64,000 nucleotides of DNA from Paracoccaceae bacterium (GCA_024639125.1 JAHEJA010000002.1:81962-145961), one strand, 5' to 3'. Positions 33,734 through 44,629 are shown, numbered from the stretch's first letter. The notes: generated from the letters alone by a model not told the origin. Program-made: numbers and translations.

Positions 33734-34684
33734 ATGAAAATAGCGGAAACAGTCACCTTTGGCGGATCGGGCTTAGAACGCCACGCTGAATTACGCGGCA
33801 CTGATGGCGCAGAACCGATCGCAGGGGATCGTGCGATTCTTTTGTGGCGGGGCAAGATTTTGATGTCTGTAGATCCACAACAAGGCATTCCTTTGTTAGA
33901 GGTGCCACATCCGCTTTTTCAGGATGCGCTGCATATCTTTTTGGGACGTGATGACATTGGCGGCTTGCATGCTTTTGATATTTCATCATGGACCCCCCAA
34001 GGGCAAGATTTGCCAGATGGGTCCAGTTTCAATGATCCCAGCATTCAGTTTCATCCCGATTTAGCCAAGGATGTTGCTTTTTTTGAATTACGCGGACGGA
34101 TGAACGATTTAACACCGCGCGAAGCGGAATTGGCGGCAACTGCCAAAGCCTTGATCCATTGGCACAACGCGCATCAATTTTGTTCACGCTGCGGTGCCCC
34201 GTCCAAAATCACAATGTCCGGTTGGCAGCGCAGTTGTACAGGCTGTGAAACCTCGCAATTTCCGCGAACTGATCCGGTTGTGATTATGTTAATTACCCAC
34301 GGGGACAAGGTTCTGTTAGGGCGATCGCATGCATGGCCTGACAAAATGTATTCCCTTCTTGCGGGGTTCATCGAACACGGTGAAACGATCGAAGCCGCCG
34401 TTCGCCGTGAGGTTTTCGAAGAAGCCGGTGTGCGCGTCGGGGCCGTGCGCTATTTGGCATCACAGCCTTGGGCATTTCCTTATTCCTTGATGTTTGGATG
34501 CCATGGCGAAGCGGTCACGACGGACATCAATATTGATCCAACGGAAATAGAAGATGCGTTTTGGATGCGTAAATCTGAAATGCTTGAGGTGTTTTCTGGC
34601 AACAGTGATCGCATAATGCCTGCCCGAAAAGGGTCAATTGCACAGTTTTTGCTGAAAAATTGGCTTGCAGACAGGTTAGAATGA
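33734..34684 (+). CDS. nudC: NAD(+) diphosphatase / RNA decapping Nudix hydrolase
   Basis: 316 residues. A zinc-ribbon (FCSRCGAPS then CTGCETSQFPRTDP) near residues 145-175 is followed by the Nudix box GFIEHGETIEAAVRREVFEE and the NudC-specific SQPWAFPYSLM. It hydrolyses NADH or NAD to NMN plus AMP and removes NAD caps from RNA. The N-terminal about 130 residues form the dimerisation domain. Confidence 0.94.
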   Translation: MKIAETVTFGGSGLERHAELRGTDGAEPIAGDRAILLWRGKILMSVDPQQGIPLLEVPHPLFQDALHIFLGRDDIGGLHAFDISSWTPQGQDLPDGSSFNDPSIQFHPDLAKDVAFFELRGRMNDLTPREAELAATAKALIHWHNAHQFCSRCGAPSKITMSGWQRSCTGCETSQFPRTDPVVIMLITHGDKVLLGRSHAWPDKMYSLLAGFIEHGETIEAAVRREVFEEAGVRVGAVRYLASQPWAFPYSLMFGCHGEAVTTDINIDPTEIEDAFWMRKSEMLEVFSGNSDRIMPARKGSIAQFLLKNWLADRLE

Positions 34685-34717
34685 TGAATTAAAGAAAAAG
34701 ATTGTATGGGGTAGCGC

Positions 34718-35176
34718 ATGAAATTTTCAAAGAGTGAAGACGTCGAATTGGATCAAGACGCGCTTTTTGCCAAAGTTTCAAATTTTCGGATGTTCGAACG
34801 TCTGGTGATCCGTCGCGGTGTGACTATTGACCGTGTCGCTGGAACGCCAGAGGATGCTGTGGGGATGGCATGGGACAGCGAATTTGATCTGCGTGGCAAA
34901 AAACGCAAGGCTCGGATTGAAATTGTAGAATTTGACGCGCCGAATTTGGTGAAATTCCATGCAGTTAGCAAAACGATGAATATTCGCTTTGAACTAGACC
35001 TGACCGCGTTGTCAGCCAAGCGTACGCGTATGACTGTGACTGCGGTTCTTGATCCGCAAACCCTTTCAGCGCGACTTGTTGTTCAGTCGATGAAGCTTGG
35101 TCGATCTAAAATGAACAATCGCTTTGCTCAGCGCGTGCGGCAATTTGCAAACGAATTAGAAAAATCTCAGGCATAG
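34718..35176 (+). CDS. SRPBCC (START-like) family protein
   Basis: 152 residues. The pattern (FSKSEDVELDQDALFAKVSN, then FDLRGKKRKARIEIVEFD and a C-terminal long helix) fits the hydrophobic-pocket SRPBCC superfamily of about this length. There is no signal peptide. Ligand and role are unknown. It follows nudC by 33 bp on the same strand and may share its transcript. Confidence 0.7.
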   Translation: MKFSKSEDVELDQDALFAKVSNFRMFERLVIRRGVTIDRVAGTPEDAVGMAWDSEFDLRGKKRKARIEIVEFDAPNLVKFHAVSKTMNIRFELDLTALSAKRTRMTVTAVLDPQTLSARLVVQSMKLGRSKMNNRFAQRVRQFANELEKSQA

Positions 35177-35185
35177 CAGCCAAGC

Positions 35186-36019
35186 CTAGATACGGCTTGG
35201 GTCTGCTGGGTAGACGCCTAAGATTTTGATCGAATCGGTGAAATAATCCAGCTCGTCCATTGCGCGTTTAACGGCGGCATCGTCTGGATGACCTTCGATG
35301 TCTGCATAGAATTGAGTAGCATTGAACGACCCGCCGACCATATAGCTTTCTAGCTTTGTTGTGTTCACACCATTGGTCGCAAATCCACCCATGGCTTTGT
35401 ATAGTGCTGCGGGAATGTTGCGCACTTGGAAAATAAAGCTCATCATCATTTTTCCGTCACCGCGCGGCATATGATTGGGTTCGCGTGACATAACCAAAAA
35501 GCGTGTGGTGTTATGGCCGAAATCTTCGATACCTGTTGCCAAAACATTTAACCCATGAATTTCTGCGGCAATTGTGCTGGCCAAAACACCGTCACAAGAA
35601 TCAGCGGACTGGGCCAAGTCTTTGGCAGCGCCTGCGCTATCAACGGCTGATTCTGATGTGATCCCGTGTTCGGCCAAGAATTTTTGTGCTTGTGGCAGCA
35701 ATACCAAATGGGCGCGCACCTTTTTGACTTGATCAAGGGTGACCCCCGGACGCGCCATCAGGCTGATGCGGACACGCGTGAAACATTCGTCAACAATATG
35801 CAAACCCGACTCTGGAAGAAGGCGGTGAATATCAGCAACGCGTCCATAAGTTGAATTTTCAACGGGCAGCATGGCCAAGTCTGCTTGATTTGATCGCACG
35901 GCGTTAATGACGTCATCAAAGGTACGACAAGGCAGGGCCTCCATGTTGGGGCGCGCCGTGCGGCATGCTTCGTGGGAATAGGCCCCCAGTTCACCTTGAA
36001 AAGCGATGCGATTTGACAT
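35186..36019 (-). CDS. pheA: Prephenate dehydratase
   Basis: 277 residues. The catalytic domain has IAFQGELGAYSHEACRTARP, LPVENSTYGRVADI with the family's ENS motif, and TTRFLVM near residue 180. The C-terminal ACT domain follows (RNIPAALYKAMGGFATNGVN, KLESYMVGGSF), the phenylalanine feedback site. It is monofunctional, lacking a chorismate mutase domain. It converts prephenate to phenylpyruvate. Confidence 0.95.
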   Translation of the reverse strand: MSNRIAFQGELGAYSHEACRTARPNMEALPCRTFDDVINAVRSNQADLAMLPVENSTYGRVADIHRLLPESGLHIVDECFTRVRISLMARPGVTLDQVKKVRAHLVLLPQAQKFLAEHGITSESAVDSAGAAKDLAQSADSCDGVLASTIAAEIHGLNVLATGIEDFGHNTTRFLVMSREPNHMPRGDGKMMMSFIFQVRNIPAALYKAMGGFATNGVNTTKLESYMVGGSFNATQFYADIEGHPDDAAVKRAMDELDYFTDSIKILGVYPADPSRI

Positions 36020-36129
36020 TTTTCACCTTTTTTCTGCGATTGGGCGTTTCGTCGCGCCTCATACACCTTGCATAAAGTGATTAGAAGCGGATAGAAAGCC
36101 TCCAAACGTTAGCAAATGGAATGTGACCG

Positions 36130-36654
36130 ATGCTTGATACAATGACCTTCACCAAAATACTTGGCGGCTTTTGTGGCGCTTTGTTGATTTTCCTCTTGGG
36201 CGGCTGGGTCGCCGAGACACTTTACCACGTTGGACCAGAAGGTCATGGCGACGAAGAGCCAGTTGCAGGCTATTATATCGAAGTCGGTGGTGACGAAGCC
36301 GCAACCGAAGAAGAAGCGGGTCCGTCTTTCACGGAATTGCTTGCGTCTGCTGACGTTGCAAAGGGTGAAAAAGTGTTTGGCAAGTGTAAAGCATGTCACA
36401 AACTAGAAGATGGCGCGAACGGTACTGGTCCAACATTGTATGGTGTTGTTGATCGTGCAGTAAGCAGCATCGATGGTTTCGGCTATTCCGGCGCGCTTGT
36501 TGCGGTTGCCGATGTATGGGATGCAGATCACCTAAACGGTTTCCTTGCAAACCCCAAGAAATATGCGCCTGGTACGAAAATGGGTTTTGCTGGTCTGAAA
36601 AGCGAAGAAGATCGTGCGAACTTGATTGCATATTTGGCGACAATCGGCGGTTAA
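36130..36654 (+). CDS. cycM: Membrane-anchored cytochrome c (CycM-type)
   Basis: 174 residues. One N-terminal membrane anchor (ILGGFCGALLIFLLGGWVAE), an acidic linker, then a class I cytochrome c domain with CKACH near residue 89 and a Met ligand in PGTKMGFAGL. CycM-type cytochromes carry electrons from the bc1 complex to terminal oxidases in Alphaproteobacteria. It is divergent from pheA. A terminator follows. Confidence 0.88.
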   Translation: MLDTMTFTKILGGFCGALLIFLLGGWVAETLYHVGPEGHGDEEPVAGYYIEVGGDEAATEEEAGPSFTELLASADVAKGEKVFGKCKACHKLEDGANGTGPTLYGVVDRAVSSIDGFGYSGALVAVADVWDADHLNGFLANPKKYAPGTKMGFAGLKSEEDRANLIAYLATIGG

Positions 36655-36678
36655 TCTAACTGTTGACTAAGGAATTTC

Positions 36679-36711
36679 GGGCCGTGGCACCTGCTGCGGC
36701 CCTTTTCTTTT
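36679..36711 (+). terminator. Rho-independent terminator after cycM
   Basis: GGGCCG (36679-36684) pairs with CGGCCC (36697-36702) around a 12-nt loop, followed by TTTTCTTTT. Confidence 0.8.
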
Positions 36712-36799
36712 GCACATTTGCGCGAGGTTTGTACTTGAATGTGGTCATGTTCCCATTTTAGCCTATTCTAAAAGAAAAACATCTTTCAGGGGGTGGATC

Positions 36800-38689
36800 A
36801 TGAAGACTGTAAAAACAATCGCCGTGGCGCGTACCAATCAAACACTCGTAACAACCTTAATGCTGGGGTTTTCCGCGCTTTTGATTTGGGCAAGCGTGGC
36901 TATGGCGCAAGATGGTATTACCAAAACACATGCGCTAAATTTTTTCGGAGAGCCTAAATACGGTCCGGATGCAACGCATCTGGGCTATGTGAATGTCGAT
37001 GCCCCTAAGGGCGGCGAGATTTCAATTTGGGCACCGGGAACTTTTGATTCGATGAACCCTTACACCCGCAAGGGCAACTCTGGCGCTTTGGCATCGGCCC
37101 CATATGAAAGCCTGTTAGAAGAAACCGCAGACGAGGTTGGGTCATCCTATGGTTTGCTTGCTGAAAGCTTGGAATATCCTGCGGATTATTCTTGGGTTAT
37201 TTTCAACATCCGCCCCGAAGCACGATTTTCAGATGGCAGCGACGTCACCGCAGAAGATGCTTTGTTCACTTATAATCTGTTCTTGAATGATGGTTTGCCC
37301 AGTTATCGCGCGTACCTTGCTCAGATCGTAACAGGTGCCGAAGTGCTTGGCCCCAAGCAGATCAAATATACATTTTCGCCAGATGCCTCCCCGCGATCAA
37401 CAATACCCATTGTTGGTGGTTTGCCAGTGATGAAAAAAGCATGGTTCGAAGAAACGGGCCATACACTGGATGAAAGCCGATTGGAAATGCCCATCGGGTC
37501 GGCTGAATATATTTTAGAAAGCTATGATATTAACCGCAATGTTGTCTACAAACGTCGTGACGATTATTGGGGCAAGGATCTTTGGCTCAAGAAGGGCCGT
37601 TCGAATTTTGACAGCATTCGCGTTGAATATTTCGCTGACAGCAACGCAGCCTTCGAAGGTTTCAAATCTGGTGAATATACGTTCCGCACGGAAAACACGT
37701 CCAAAGTTTGGGCAACCCAATATGATTTCCCCGCATTAAGCGATGGATATGTGATTAAAACGACCTTGCCAGATGGCAACATGGCTCCGGGTCAAAGCTA
37801 TGTTTTCAACCTGCGCCGTGAAAAATTCCAAGATATTCGTGTTCGAGAAGCCTTGGGCCTTATGTTTAACTTTGAATGGTCCAATGAATCCCTCTTTTAC
37901 GGAGCCTATGCGCGGATCAATTCGTTCTGGGAAAATTCGGATTTCGCAGCGACCGGAACCCCAAGCGCAGAAGAGCTGGCATTATTGACCCCGCTTGCGG
38001 ATCAGCTGCCGCAAGGTATTTTGGAAGCAGAGGCCGTAATGGCCCCCGTATCTGGCACGCGCCCAACTGATCGTAACAACTTACGCGCTGCGTCTGATCT
38101 ATTGGATCAAGCCGGATGGACCGTTGGCGATGATGGATTACGGCGCAATGCGACAGGTGACACATTGCGGGTTGAAATCATGGAAGACAGCCCAACATTC
38201 GACCGTGTGCATTTGCCCTATATTGATAACCTCAAAAAATTGGGTGTAGATGCCGTATATACCCGTATTGATGATGCGCAATACACGGAACGTCGGCGTG
38301 CCTTTGATTATGATATGATTGTACACAGCATGCCTATGTCATTGGAGCCGGGTACTGGATTAAAGCAATACTTTGGCTCGGAAACTGCGGATGTTTCGGA
38401 CCGAAATGCCATGGGTTTAAAGTCGGCTGCTGTGGATGCACTGATCGAAAACGTGATCACTGCGGAAACTCCCGAGGTGATGAAAGTATCCGTGCAAGCT
38501 TTGGACCGTGCTTTGCGTGCGTATCGGTTCTGGGTTCCGCAGTGGTATAACAACACGCACCGCGTCGCTTATTGGGATATGTACGAACACCCTGAAACTT
38601 TGCCGCCCTATGCGCTGGGTCAGCTTGATTTTTGGTGGTACAATGCCGACAAAGCAGCCAAGTTAAAAGATGCTGGTGTATTGAGGTAA
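36800..38689 (+). CDS. yejA: Peptide ABC transporter substrate-binding protein, YejA-like
   Basis: 629 residues from ATG 36800, preceded by CAGGGGGTGG. A long signal sequence ([18 protein letters not shown]) precedes a family-5 oligopeptide-binding protein ([40 protein letters not shown]), both YejA hallmarks. With the next three genes it forms yejABEF, an importer for peptides that in enterics carries microcin C and helps resist antimicrobial peptides. Confidence 0.9.
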   Translation: MKTVKTIAVARTNQTLVTTLMLGFSALLIWASVAMAQDGITKTHALNFFGEPKYGPDATHLGYVNVDAPKGGEISIWAPGTFDSMNPYTRKGNSGALASAPYESLLEETADEVGSSYGLLAESLEYPADYSWVIFNIRPEARFSDGSDVTAEDALFTYNLFLNDGLPSYRAYLAQIVTGAEVLGPKQIKYTFSPDASPRSTIPIVGGLPVMKKAWFEETGHTLDESRLEMPIGSAEYILESYDINRNVVYKRRDDYWGKDLWLKKGRSNFDSIRVEYFADSNAAFEGFKSGEYTFRTENTSKVWATQYDFPALSDGYVIKTTLPDGNMAPGQSYVFNLRREKFQDIRVREALGLMFNFEWSNESLFYGAYARINSFWENSDFAATGTPSAEELALLTPLADQLPQGILEAEAVMAPVSGTRPTDRNNLRAASDLLDQAGWTVGDDGLRRNATGDTLRVEIMEDSPTFDRVHLPYIDNLKKLGVDAVYTRIDDAQYTERRRAFDYDMIVHSMPMSLEPGTGLKQYFGSETADVSDRNAMGLKSAAVDALIENVITAETPEVMKVSVQALDRALRAYRFWVPQWYNNTHRVAYWDMYEHPETLPPYALGQLDFWWYNADKAAKLKDAGVLR

Positions 38690-38693
38690 GTTT

Positions 38694-39773
38694 ATGGGCG
38701 CATATATCGCGCGGCGATTATTGCTGGTGATCCCCACGCTGTTGGGGATCATGGTTATCAACTTTGCCTTGGTTCAATTTGTCCCCGGCGGCCCCGTAGA
38801 GCAAATCATCGCTCAAATGGAAGGGCATGGCGACGTCTTCGAAGGAATCAATGGCGGTGGCTCCGAAGTTATGGAAGCGTCTGGCGATTCTGATTATATC
38901 GGATCGCGCGGATTGCCCAAAGAATTCATCGAAGAATTAGAGCGTGAATTCGGCTTTGATAAGCCGCCATTAGAGCGGTTTCTAACGATGATGTGGAACT
39001 ACATGCGGTTTGATTTTGGCGAAAGCTATTTCCGTTCCATAAGCGTGATCGACTTGGTTCTGGAAAAGATGCCCGTGTCAATTTCCCTTGGGCTTTGGTC
39101 GACCTTGATTGCGTATCTTGTGTCCATTCCCCTTGGTATTCGCAAAGCAATTAGCGATGGTTCCCGATTTGACACCTGGAGTTCGGGCATCATTATTTTG
39201 GCCTATGCGATCCCGGGCTTTTTGTTCGCAATCATGCTTTTGGTGTTGTTCGCGGGCGGGTCTTATTGGCAAATCTTTCCTTTGCGTGGCTTGACGTCTG
39301 AAACCTTTGATCAAATGTCTTTGGGCGGCAAAATCGTGGATTATTTTTGGCATATTGCGTTGCCAATCACGGCGTCAACTATTTCTGCTTTTGCGACACT
39401 GACGTTGCTGACCAAGAACAGCTTTATGGACGAAATCCAAAAGCATTATGTGATGACTGCGCGGGCCAAGGGTTTGACCGAACAGCGCGTACTATATGGC
39501 CATATTTTCCGGAATGCGATGTTGATTGTAATCGCAGGATTCCCTGCGGTATTTATCGGTGTCTTCTTTGGTGGGTCGTTGATTATCGAAACCATATTCT
39601 CGCTTGATGGTTTGGGGCGGCTTGGGTTCGAAGCCGCGGTTGCGCGTGACTATCCTGTGATATTTGGCACGTTGTTTATCTTTGGGTTGATGGGGCTGGT
39701 TGTCGGTATTTTGTCTGATCTTATGTATGTCTTTGTCGATCCTCGCATCGATTTCGAAAAGAGAGAGGGATAA
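38694..39773 (+). CDS. yejB: Peptide ABC transporter permease, YejB-like
   Basis: 359 residues. An N-terminal membrane helix ([20 protein letters not shown]) leads into a periplasmic insert of about 90 residues. A BPD-type permease domain of about five helices follows, with the coupling loop [20 protein letters not shown] near residue 255. It starts four bases after yejA and overlaps yejE by one base. Confidence 0.92.
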   Translation: MGAYIARRLLLVIPTLLGIMVINFALVQFVPGGPVEQIIAQMEGHGDVFEGINGGGSEVMEASGDSDYIGSRGLPKEFIEELEREFGFDKPPLERFLTMMWNYMRFDFGESYFRSISVIDLVLEKMPVSISLGLWSTLIAYLVSIPLGIRKAISDGSRFDTWSSGIIILAYAIPGFLFAIMLLVLFAGGSYWQIFPLRGLTSETFDQMSLGGKIVDYFWHIALPITASTISAFATLTLLTKNSFMDEIQKHYVMTARAKGLTEQRVLYGHIFRNAMLIVIAGFPAVFIGVFFGGSLIIETIFSLDGLGRLGFEAAVARDYPVIFGTLFIFGLMGLVVGILSDLMYVFVDPRIDFEKREG

Positions 39774-40879
39774 TGGCGCTGTCTCCTTTGAATCAAAGAC
39801 GGTGGCGGAATTTTACCGCCAACCGACGGGCCTATTGGTCGTTGATCATTTTCTCTATTCTGTTCGTGATCACTTTGTTTGCGGAACTGGTGGCCAATGA
39901 CAAACCGATCATGGTGCAATATCGCGGTGATTACTTTTTTCCGATTGTTCAGTTTTATCCTGAAACCGCATTTGGTGGGGATTTCGAAACCGAAGCCGTT
40001 TACCACGATGCCGAAGTCGCGTGTTTGATCGAAAGCGGTGGCATTGAAGCCTGTTTTGACGACCCCGAAGGAATCCTTGCCCAAATTCAGGATGGCACAT
40101 ATGCGCAGGACGGGTTCGTTCAAGGGTGGGCACTATGGCCGCTTATTCCGTATTCTTATGATACACCGGTGGATCGTCCTGGGGCGGCGCCACTGGCCCC
40201 AAGCGCCCAAAATTGGCTGGGTACGGATGACACCAAACGCGACGTTGTGGCCCGGGTGATATATGGGTTTCGGCTATCAATCTTTTTTGCAATTATCGTG
40301 ACCACATTGTCCAGTTTGATAGGCATCTTTGCCGGCGCAATCCAAGGCTTCTTTGGGGGCAAAACGGATTTATTCTTGCAGCGCTTCATCGAAATTTGGG
40401 GTGCTGTGCCGTCGCTTTATGTGATCATCATCATGTTCGCTATTCTTGGGCGAAGCTTCTGGTTGCTGGTATTTTTATCCGTGCTTTTTGGCTGGATCGG
40501 TTTGGTCGGTGTCGTGCGCGCGGAATTTCTGCGGGCGCGGAACCTTGAATATGTCCGTGCCGCGCGGGCATTGGGTGTCAGCGATCGTGTGATCATGTTC
40601 CGCCACATGCTGCCGAATGCGATGGTTGCAACGCTTACGATGCTGCCGTTCATTGTGACGGGGACAATTGGGGCATTGGCGAGTTTGGATTTCTTGGGCT
40701 TTGGCCTGCCATCCTCTGCTCCATCCTTGGGCGAGCTGACGCTTCAGGCAAAGCAAAACCTCCAAGCCCCTTGGCTTGGCTTTACGGCGTTTTTTACCTT
40801 TGCGATTATGCTTGCTCTCTTGGTGTTCATATTCGAAGGGGTCCGTGATGCGTTTGATCCTAGAAAGACATTCAAATGA
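39773..40879 (+). CDS. yejE: Peptide ABC transporter permease, YejE-like
   Basis: 368 residues. The N-terminus (LNQRRWRNFTANRRAYWSLI) is typical of the DppC/YejE group, followed by a large periplasmic loop and a permease domain with EYVRAARALGVSDRVIMFRH as coupling loop. It pairs with YejB in the membrane. It overlaps yejF by four bases. Confidence 0.92.
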   Translation: MALSPLNQRRWRNFTANRRAYWSLIIFSILFVITLFAELVANDKPIMVQYRGDYFFPIVQFYPETAFGGDFETEAVYHDAEVACLIESGGIEACFDDPEGILAQIQDGTYAQDGFVQGWALWPLIPYSYDTPVDRPGAAPLAPSAQNWLGTDDTKRDVVARVIYGFRLSIFFAIIVTTLSSLIGIFAGAIQGFFGGKTDLFLQRFIEIWGAVPSLYVIIIMFAILGRSFWLLVFLSVLFGWIGLVGVVRAEFLRARNLEYVRAARALGVSDRVIMFRHMLPNAMVATLTMLPFIVTGTIGALASLDFLGFGLPSSAPSLGELTLQAKQNLQAPWLGFTAFFTFAIMLALLVFIFEGVRDAFDPRKTFK

Positions 40880-42462
40880 AACCACTTTTGTCTGTCCATG
40901 ACCTTCGGGTCGCGTTTGCCCAAGATGGTCAAAGCACCGAAGTGGTGCATGGCGTGTCCTTTGATGTCGCACGAGGCGAAGTGGTCGCTTTGGTTGGGGA
41001 AAGCGGATCGGGGAAATCCGTCACAGCACTTAGCACAGTGTCCTTGCTTGGAAATAACGCCACCGTTTCGGGGTCAATTACGTATGACGGTCAACAAATG
41101 GTCGGAGCGGATCGCAAATTGTTGCACAAAGTGCGCGGCAATGACATCAGCTTTGTCTTCCAAGAGCCGATGACGTCATTGAATCCACTGCACACCATAG
41201 AAAAGCAGTTGGGTGAATCCATCGAATTGCATCAAGGTTTGTCAGGGATCGCAGTCAAAGAACGGATTATTTCGCTTTTGGATCGGGTCGGTATCCATGA
41301 TCCAGCCAGCCGACTTGGGGCCTATCCACATCAGTTGTCAGGTGGTCAAAGGCAGAGGGTGATGATTGCAATGGCGCTGGCGAATGGTCCCGAATTGTTA
41401 ATCGCGGATGAACCAACGACGGCGCTTGATGTGACGATCCAAGCGCAGATTTTGGATTTGCTGGATGATCTAAAGCGCAACGAAGGCATGTCGATGCTGT
41501 TTATCACGCATGACCTAGGGATCGTGCGACGCATTGCAGATCGGGTTTGTGTTATGAAAGATGGCGCAATCGTCGAGACTGGTAAAACGGCCGATGTGTT
41601 TGCGGCGCCACAGCATCCTTATACGAAAAACCTGTTGGATGCGCATTCGATTGGGGGGCCAAGTCCGGTATCACAGGATGCGCCTGTGATCGTAGAAACC
41701 AAAGATGTTCGGGTGTGGTTTCCGATCCAAAGTGGCTTTCTCAAGCGGACAGTTGGCTATGTCAAAGCTGTCAATCAAGCAAGCCTTAGCATCAAAGCTG
41801 GGGAAACGGTCGGCGTTGTGGGGGAAAGCGGATCGGGAAAATCAACCCTTGCTTATGCCATGACGCGTTTGCTGCCGTGCCAAGGGGATATTGCTTTTTT
41901 GGGCCGCAATTTACGGACATTAAAAACCAAAGAGCTGCGTGCAACGCGGGCCGATATGCAGATCGTGTTCCAAGATCCTTATGGGTCTTTGTCACCGAGG
42001 ATGACCTGTGAACAGATCATCGCCGAAGGATTGGGTGTGCATGGATCACCCAGTGGTACATCCCCGCGTGATTTGGTGCGGGATGTCATGGTCGAAGTGG
42101 GGCTAGACCCAGAGACGATGCATCGCTATCCACACGAATTTTCCGGTGGGCAACGTCAGCGGATTGCAATCGCGCGTGCCATGATTTTGCGCCCGAAATT
42201 GGTTGTATTGGATGAACCGACCTCTGCGCTTGATATGACGGTTCAGATGCAAATCGTGGATTTGCTGCGTGATCTGCAAGCGAAATATCAATTGGCTTAT
42301 TTGTTCATTAGCCACGATTTAAAAGTTGTGCGCGCAATGTCGCATCAGGTTTTGGTGATGAAGCAAGGGGATATTGTGGAACGCGGCACGGCGGAACAAA
42401 TTTTTGAAGCCCCCCAGAATGCGTACACACAAGCCCTGTTAAAGGCCGCTTTGGATATTTGA
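40876..42462 (+). CDS. yejF: Peptide ABC transporter ATPase, YejF-like (two nucleotide-binding domains)
   Basis: 528 residues holding two fused ATPases. Walker A is GESGSGKSVTALS near residue 40 and GESGSGKSTLAYA near 317. Signatures are QLSGGQRQRVMIAMAL and EFSGGQRQRIAIARAM, each with a DEPT Walker B. Each half ends in an oligopeptide-permease C-terminal extension. It powers YejBE. Its stop codon is directly adjacent to the convergent hemN stop. Confidence 0.93.
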   Translation: MKPLLSVHDLRVAFAQDGQSTEVVHGVSFDVARGEVVALVGESGSGKSVTALSTVSLLGNNATVSGSITYDGQQMVGADRKLLHKVRGNDISFVFQEPMTSLNPLHTIEKQLGESIELHQGLSGIAVKERIISLLDRVGIHDPASRLGAYPHQLSGGQRQRVMIAMALANGPELLIADEPTTALDVTIQAQILDLLDDLKRNEGMSMLFITHDLGIVRRIADRVCVMKDGAIVETGKTADVFAAPQHPYTKNLLDAHSIGGPSPVSQDAPVIVETKDVRVWFPIQSGFLKRTVGYVKAVNQASLSIKAGETVGVVGESGSGKSTLAYAMTRLLPCQGDIAFLGRNLRTLKTKELRATRADMQIVFQDPYGSLSPRMTCEQIIAEGLGVHGSPSGTSPRDLVRDVMVEVGLDPETMHRYPHEFSGGQRQRIAIARAMILRPKLVVLDEPTSALDMTVQMQIVDLLRDLQAKYQLAYLFISHDLKVVRAMSHQVLVMKQGDIVERGTAEQIFEAPQNAYTQALLKAALDI

Positions 42463-43818
42463 TTATATGGCGTGGCTGTGGTTTTCGGGAGCGACGTCAT
42501 AGGTATCAAATTCACGTGCAATCATCCGCGCCAAAGGGCGTGCGTTTTCTGATATGATCATAAAGTCTTGTGTCAGTGTTATCAAACCTTCGTATTTATC
42601 CACGATAGGGGCCAGCACGCCGTTTAATGACGATCGCGCAAGATCAAATTCGGACCGGATTGCAGCTAAATCAATCTGAAAATAACACATCACCATTTCG
42701 ATCAGCCGCGCTCGTAGGCTATCTTGATAGGTCAGGGCATGACCGCGGTAGGTTGCGAATTGGTTTTCCAAAACGGATTTTGAATAGTGCGACGTGGACG
42801 CGATATTTTGGCTAAAGCCCTGTGGGAATCTCGATATCGAAGACGCCCCAAGACCCAATAAAACATCAGATGTGTCCGTGGTGTAGCCTTGGAAATTACG
42901 GCGTAGTTTTCCGGCCTTAGCCGCCTTGGTCATGCTATCGTCCGGGCGGGCGAAATGATCAATGCCGATGGCGTCGTAGCCATCCCATAGAAACATGTCT
43001 TGTGCCGTTTCAAATAGCTTTAACCGCTCAACGGGTGTCGGAAGTTTTTCTTTGGGGATCAGCGCCTGCCGCTTGGCCATCCACGGCACATGCGCATACC
43101 CATAAAGAGCCACGCGATCAGGAGAGAGCGACAAAAGCTTTTGCACGGTGTCGCTTAGTCGTTTTGGGGTTTGATCTGGCAAGCCAAACACAATATCGGC
43201 GTTGACGGATGTGATGCCCGCATCCCGTAGCATTTCAATGGCGGCCTGTGTTTGGTCATAGCTTTGGTCACGCCCAATGATTCGCTGAATCCCAATATTA
43301 AAGTCTTGGATACCAACAGAAGCGCGCGTCATGCCTATCTTTTTGAGCATGTTGCAGCGCTCTTGATCAAGCTCTGTCGGATCAATTTCAACTGAAAAAT
43401 CAAGATCCTGGTCGAAAATGAAAATCTTGCGAAGTTCATTAGAAAGCCGGTCCATCAAAGCAGGTGACAGCAAAGTAGGCGTGCCACCACCCCAGTGCAA
43501 ATGAGAGAGCCTGACCGGCGACGGGAGGGATCGCGCGGCCAGCTCTAGTTCGTGAATGATAACATCCACATAGTGTTCCACGGGCGACAGCGATGAAACG
43601 CCTTGGGTGCGACAGGCGCAGAACCAACACAGTCGCCGGCAAAAAGGAAAATGCATATAAAGCGAAATCGATGATCCTGCTTGGATGCTGCTGATCCAAT
43701 TTGAATGGATATCCGCAGTTATCTCTGTCCCAAAGCGCGCGGCTGTTGGGTAGCTTGTGTAACGAGGGACCCTTGCGTCAAAAAGGCCCAACCTATCGAG
43801 TTGAGTGTTTTTATCCAT
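42463..43818 (-). CDS. hemN: Oxygen-independent coproporphyrinogen III oxidase
   Basis: 451 residues from ATG 43818; a TTG 12 bases upstream extends the frame and no ribosome site is clear. It is a radical-SAM enzyme with the CxxxCxxCxC motif in FCRRLCWFCACRTQ near residue 60, preceded by YTSYPTAARF, and with LHWGGGTPTLL as the SAM-binding GGGTP loop. It decarboxylates coproporphyrinogen III without oxygen. An FNR box lies between it and the divergent fnrL, fitting induction at low oxygen. Confidence 0.95.
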   Translation of the reverse strand: MDKNTQLDRLGLFDARVPRYTSYPTAARFGTEITADIHSNWISSIQAGSSISLYMHFPFCRRLCWFCACRTQGVSSLSPVEHYVDVIIHELELAARSLPSPVRLSHLHWGGGTPTLLSPALMDRLSNELRKIFIFDQDLDFSVEIDPTELDQERCNMLKKIGMTRASVGIQDFNIGIQRIIGRDQSYDQTQAAIEMLRDAGITSVNADIVFGLPDQTPKRLSDTVQKLLSLSPDRVALYGYAHVPWMAKRQALIPKEKLPTPVERLKLFETAQDMFLWDGYDAIGIDHFARPDDSMTKAAKAGKLRRNFQGYTTDTSDVLLGLGASSISRFPQGFSQNIASTSHYSKSVLENQFATYRGHALTYQDSLRARLIEMVMCYFQIDLAAIRSEFDLARSSLNGVLAPIVDKYEGLITLTQDFMIISENARPLARMIAREFDTYDVAPENHSHAI

Positions 43819-43853
43819 GAGTTTATTCAATAAATGAAATGTGATATGATTTT

Positions 43854-43867
43854 TTGATACAGATCAA
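43854..43867. promoter_or_regulatory. FNR box between hemN and fnrL
   Basis: TTGATACAGATCAA is a perfect match to TTGAT-N4-ATCAA. It is 36 bp from the hemN start and 19 bp from the fnrL start, so it probably activates hemN and may autoregulate fnrL. Confidence 0.93.
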
Positions 43868-43885
43868 GAACTGGTAAAATTCAAA

Positions 43886-44629
43886 ATGAACCTTGTAAGC
43901 GAAGAAATTAATATCAAGTGCGGTAACTGCGATATTAGACACCGCGCCGTTTGTTCACAGTGCGATACCAGTGAATTGAACACTTTGAATACAATTAAAT
44001 ATTACAAAACGATAAAAGCAGGCCAGACTATTGCCGCTGTCGAAGAGCCGATCAGTTTCGTGGCCTCTATCGTCACCGGAATAGCCGCGCTTAATCAAAC
44101 CATGGAAGATGGGCGCACCCAGATGGTTGGAATGTTGTTACCTTCTGATTTTGTGGGTCGCCCTGGGCGCAACTCTGTGGCCTATGATATTGTGGCGACA
44201 ACCGACGTTTACATGTGTTGCTTTTACAAAAAACCCTTCGAAGAGCTTTTGGCGCGAACACCGCATTTGGTAAATCGCTTGCTGGAAATGACCTTGGATG
44301 ATTTGGATGCAGCGCGAGAATGGATGTTGGTGCTTGGGCGCAAAACGGCACGTGAAAAAATTGCGTCGCTTTTTGCTATTTTTGCACATCGTTCTGCAGT
44401 GCTGCGCCGCAAAGGTGCACAAGATACGATTGAATTCGATCTTCATCTGTCTCGTGAACAAATGAGCGACTATCTGGGGTTAACGATTGAAACCGTAAGT
44501 CGCCAGATTTCCGCCCTTAAAAAAGATGGAATTATCCTGTTGCCGAACAAGCGGCATGTGATTGTTCCCAATCTTTCGGTGCTTTTAACCGAAGCAGGGG
44601 ACGATGCCGATGGTGGTGTTTTGGTCTAA
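43886..44629 (+). CDS. fnrL: Oxygen-responsive Crp/Fnr regulator FnrL
   Basis: 247 residues. N-terminal cysteines C12, C15, C23 and C26 plus one in VYMCCFYKK near residue 110 supply the [4Fe-4S] ligands. A cyclic-nucleotide-like beta barrel, a dimer helix and the DNA-recognition helix LGLTIETVSRQISALKKDG follow. The E-xx-SR contact residues (ETVSR) match FNR, as do the two FNR boxes found nearby. It activates micro- and anaerobic genes when its cluster is intact. Confidence 0.93.
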   Translation: MNLVSEEINIKCGNCDIRHRAVCSQCDTSELNTLNTIKYYKTIKAGQTIAAVEEPISFVASIVTGIAALNQTMEDGRTQMVGMLLPSDFVGRPGRNSVAYDIVATTDVYMCCFYKKPFEELLARTPHLVNRLLEMTLDDLDAAREWMLVLGRKTAREKIASLFAIFAHRSAVLRRKGAQDTIEFDLHLSREQMSDYLGLTIETVSRQISALKKDGIILLPNKRHVIVPNLSVLLTEAGDDADGGVLV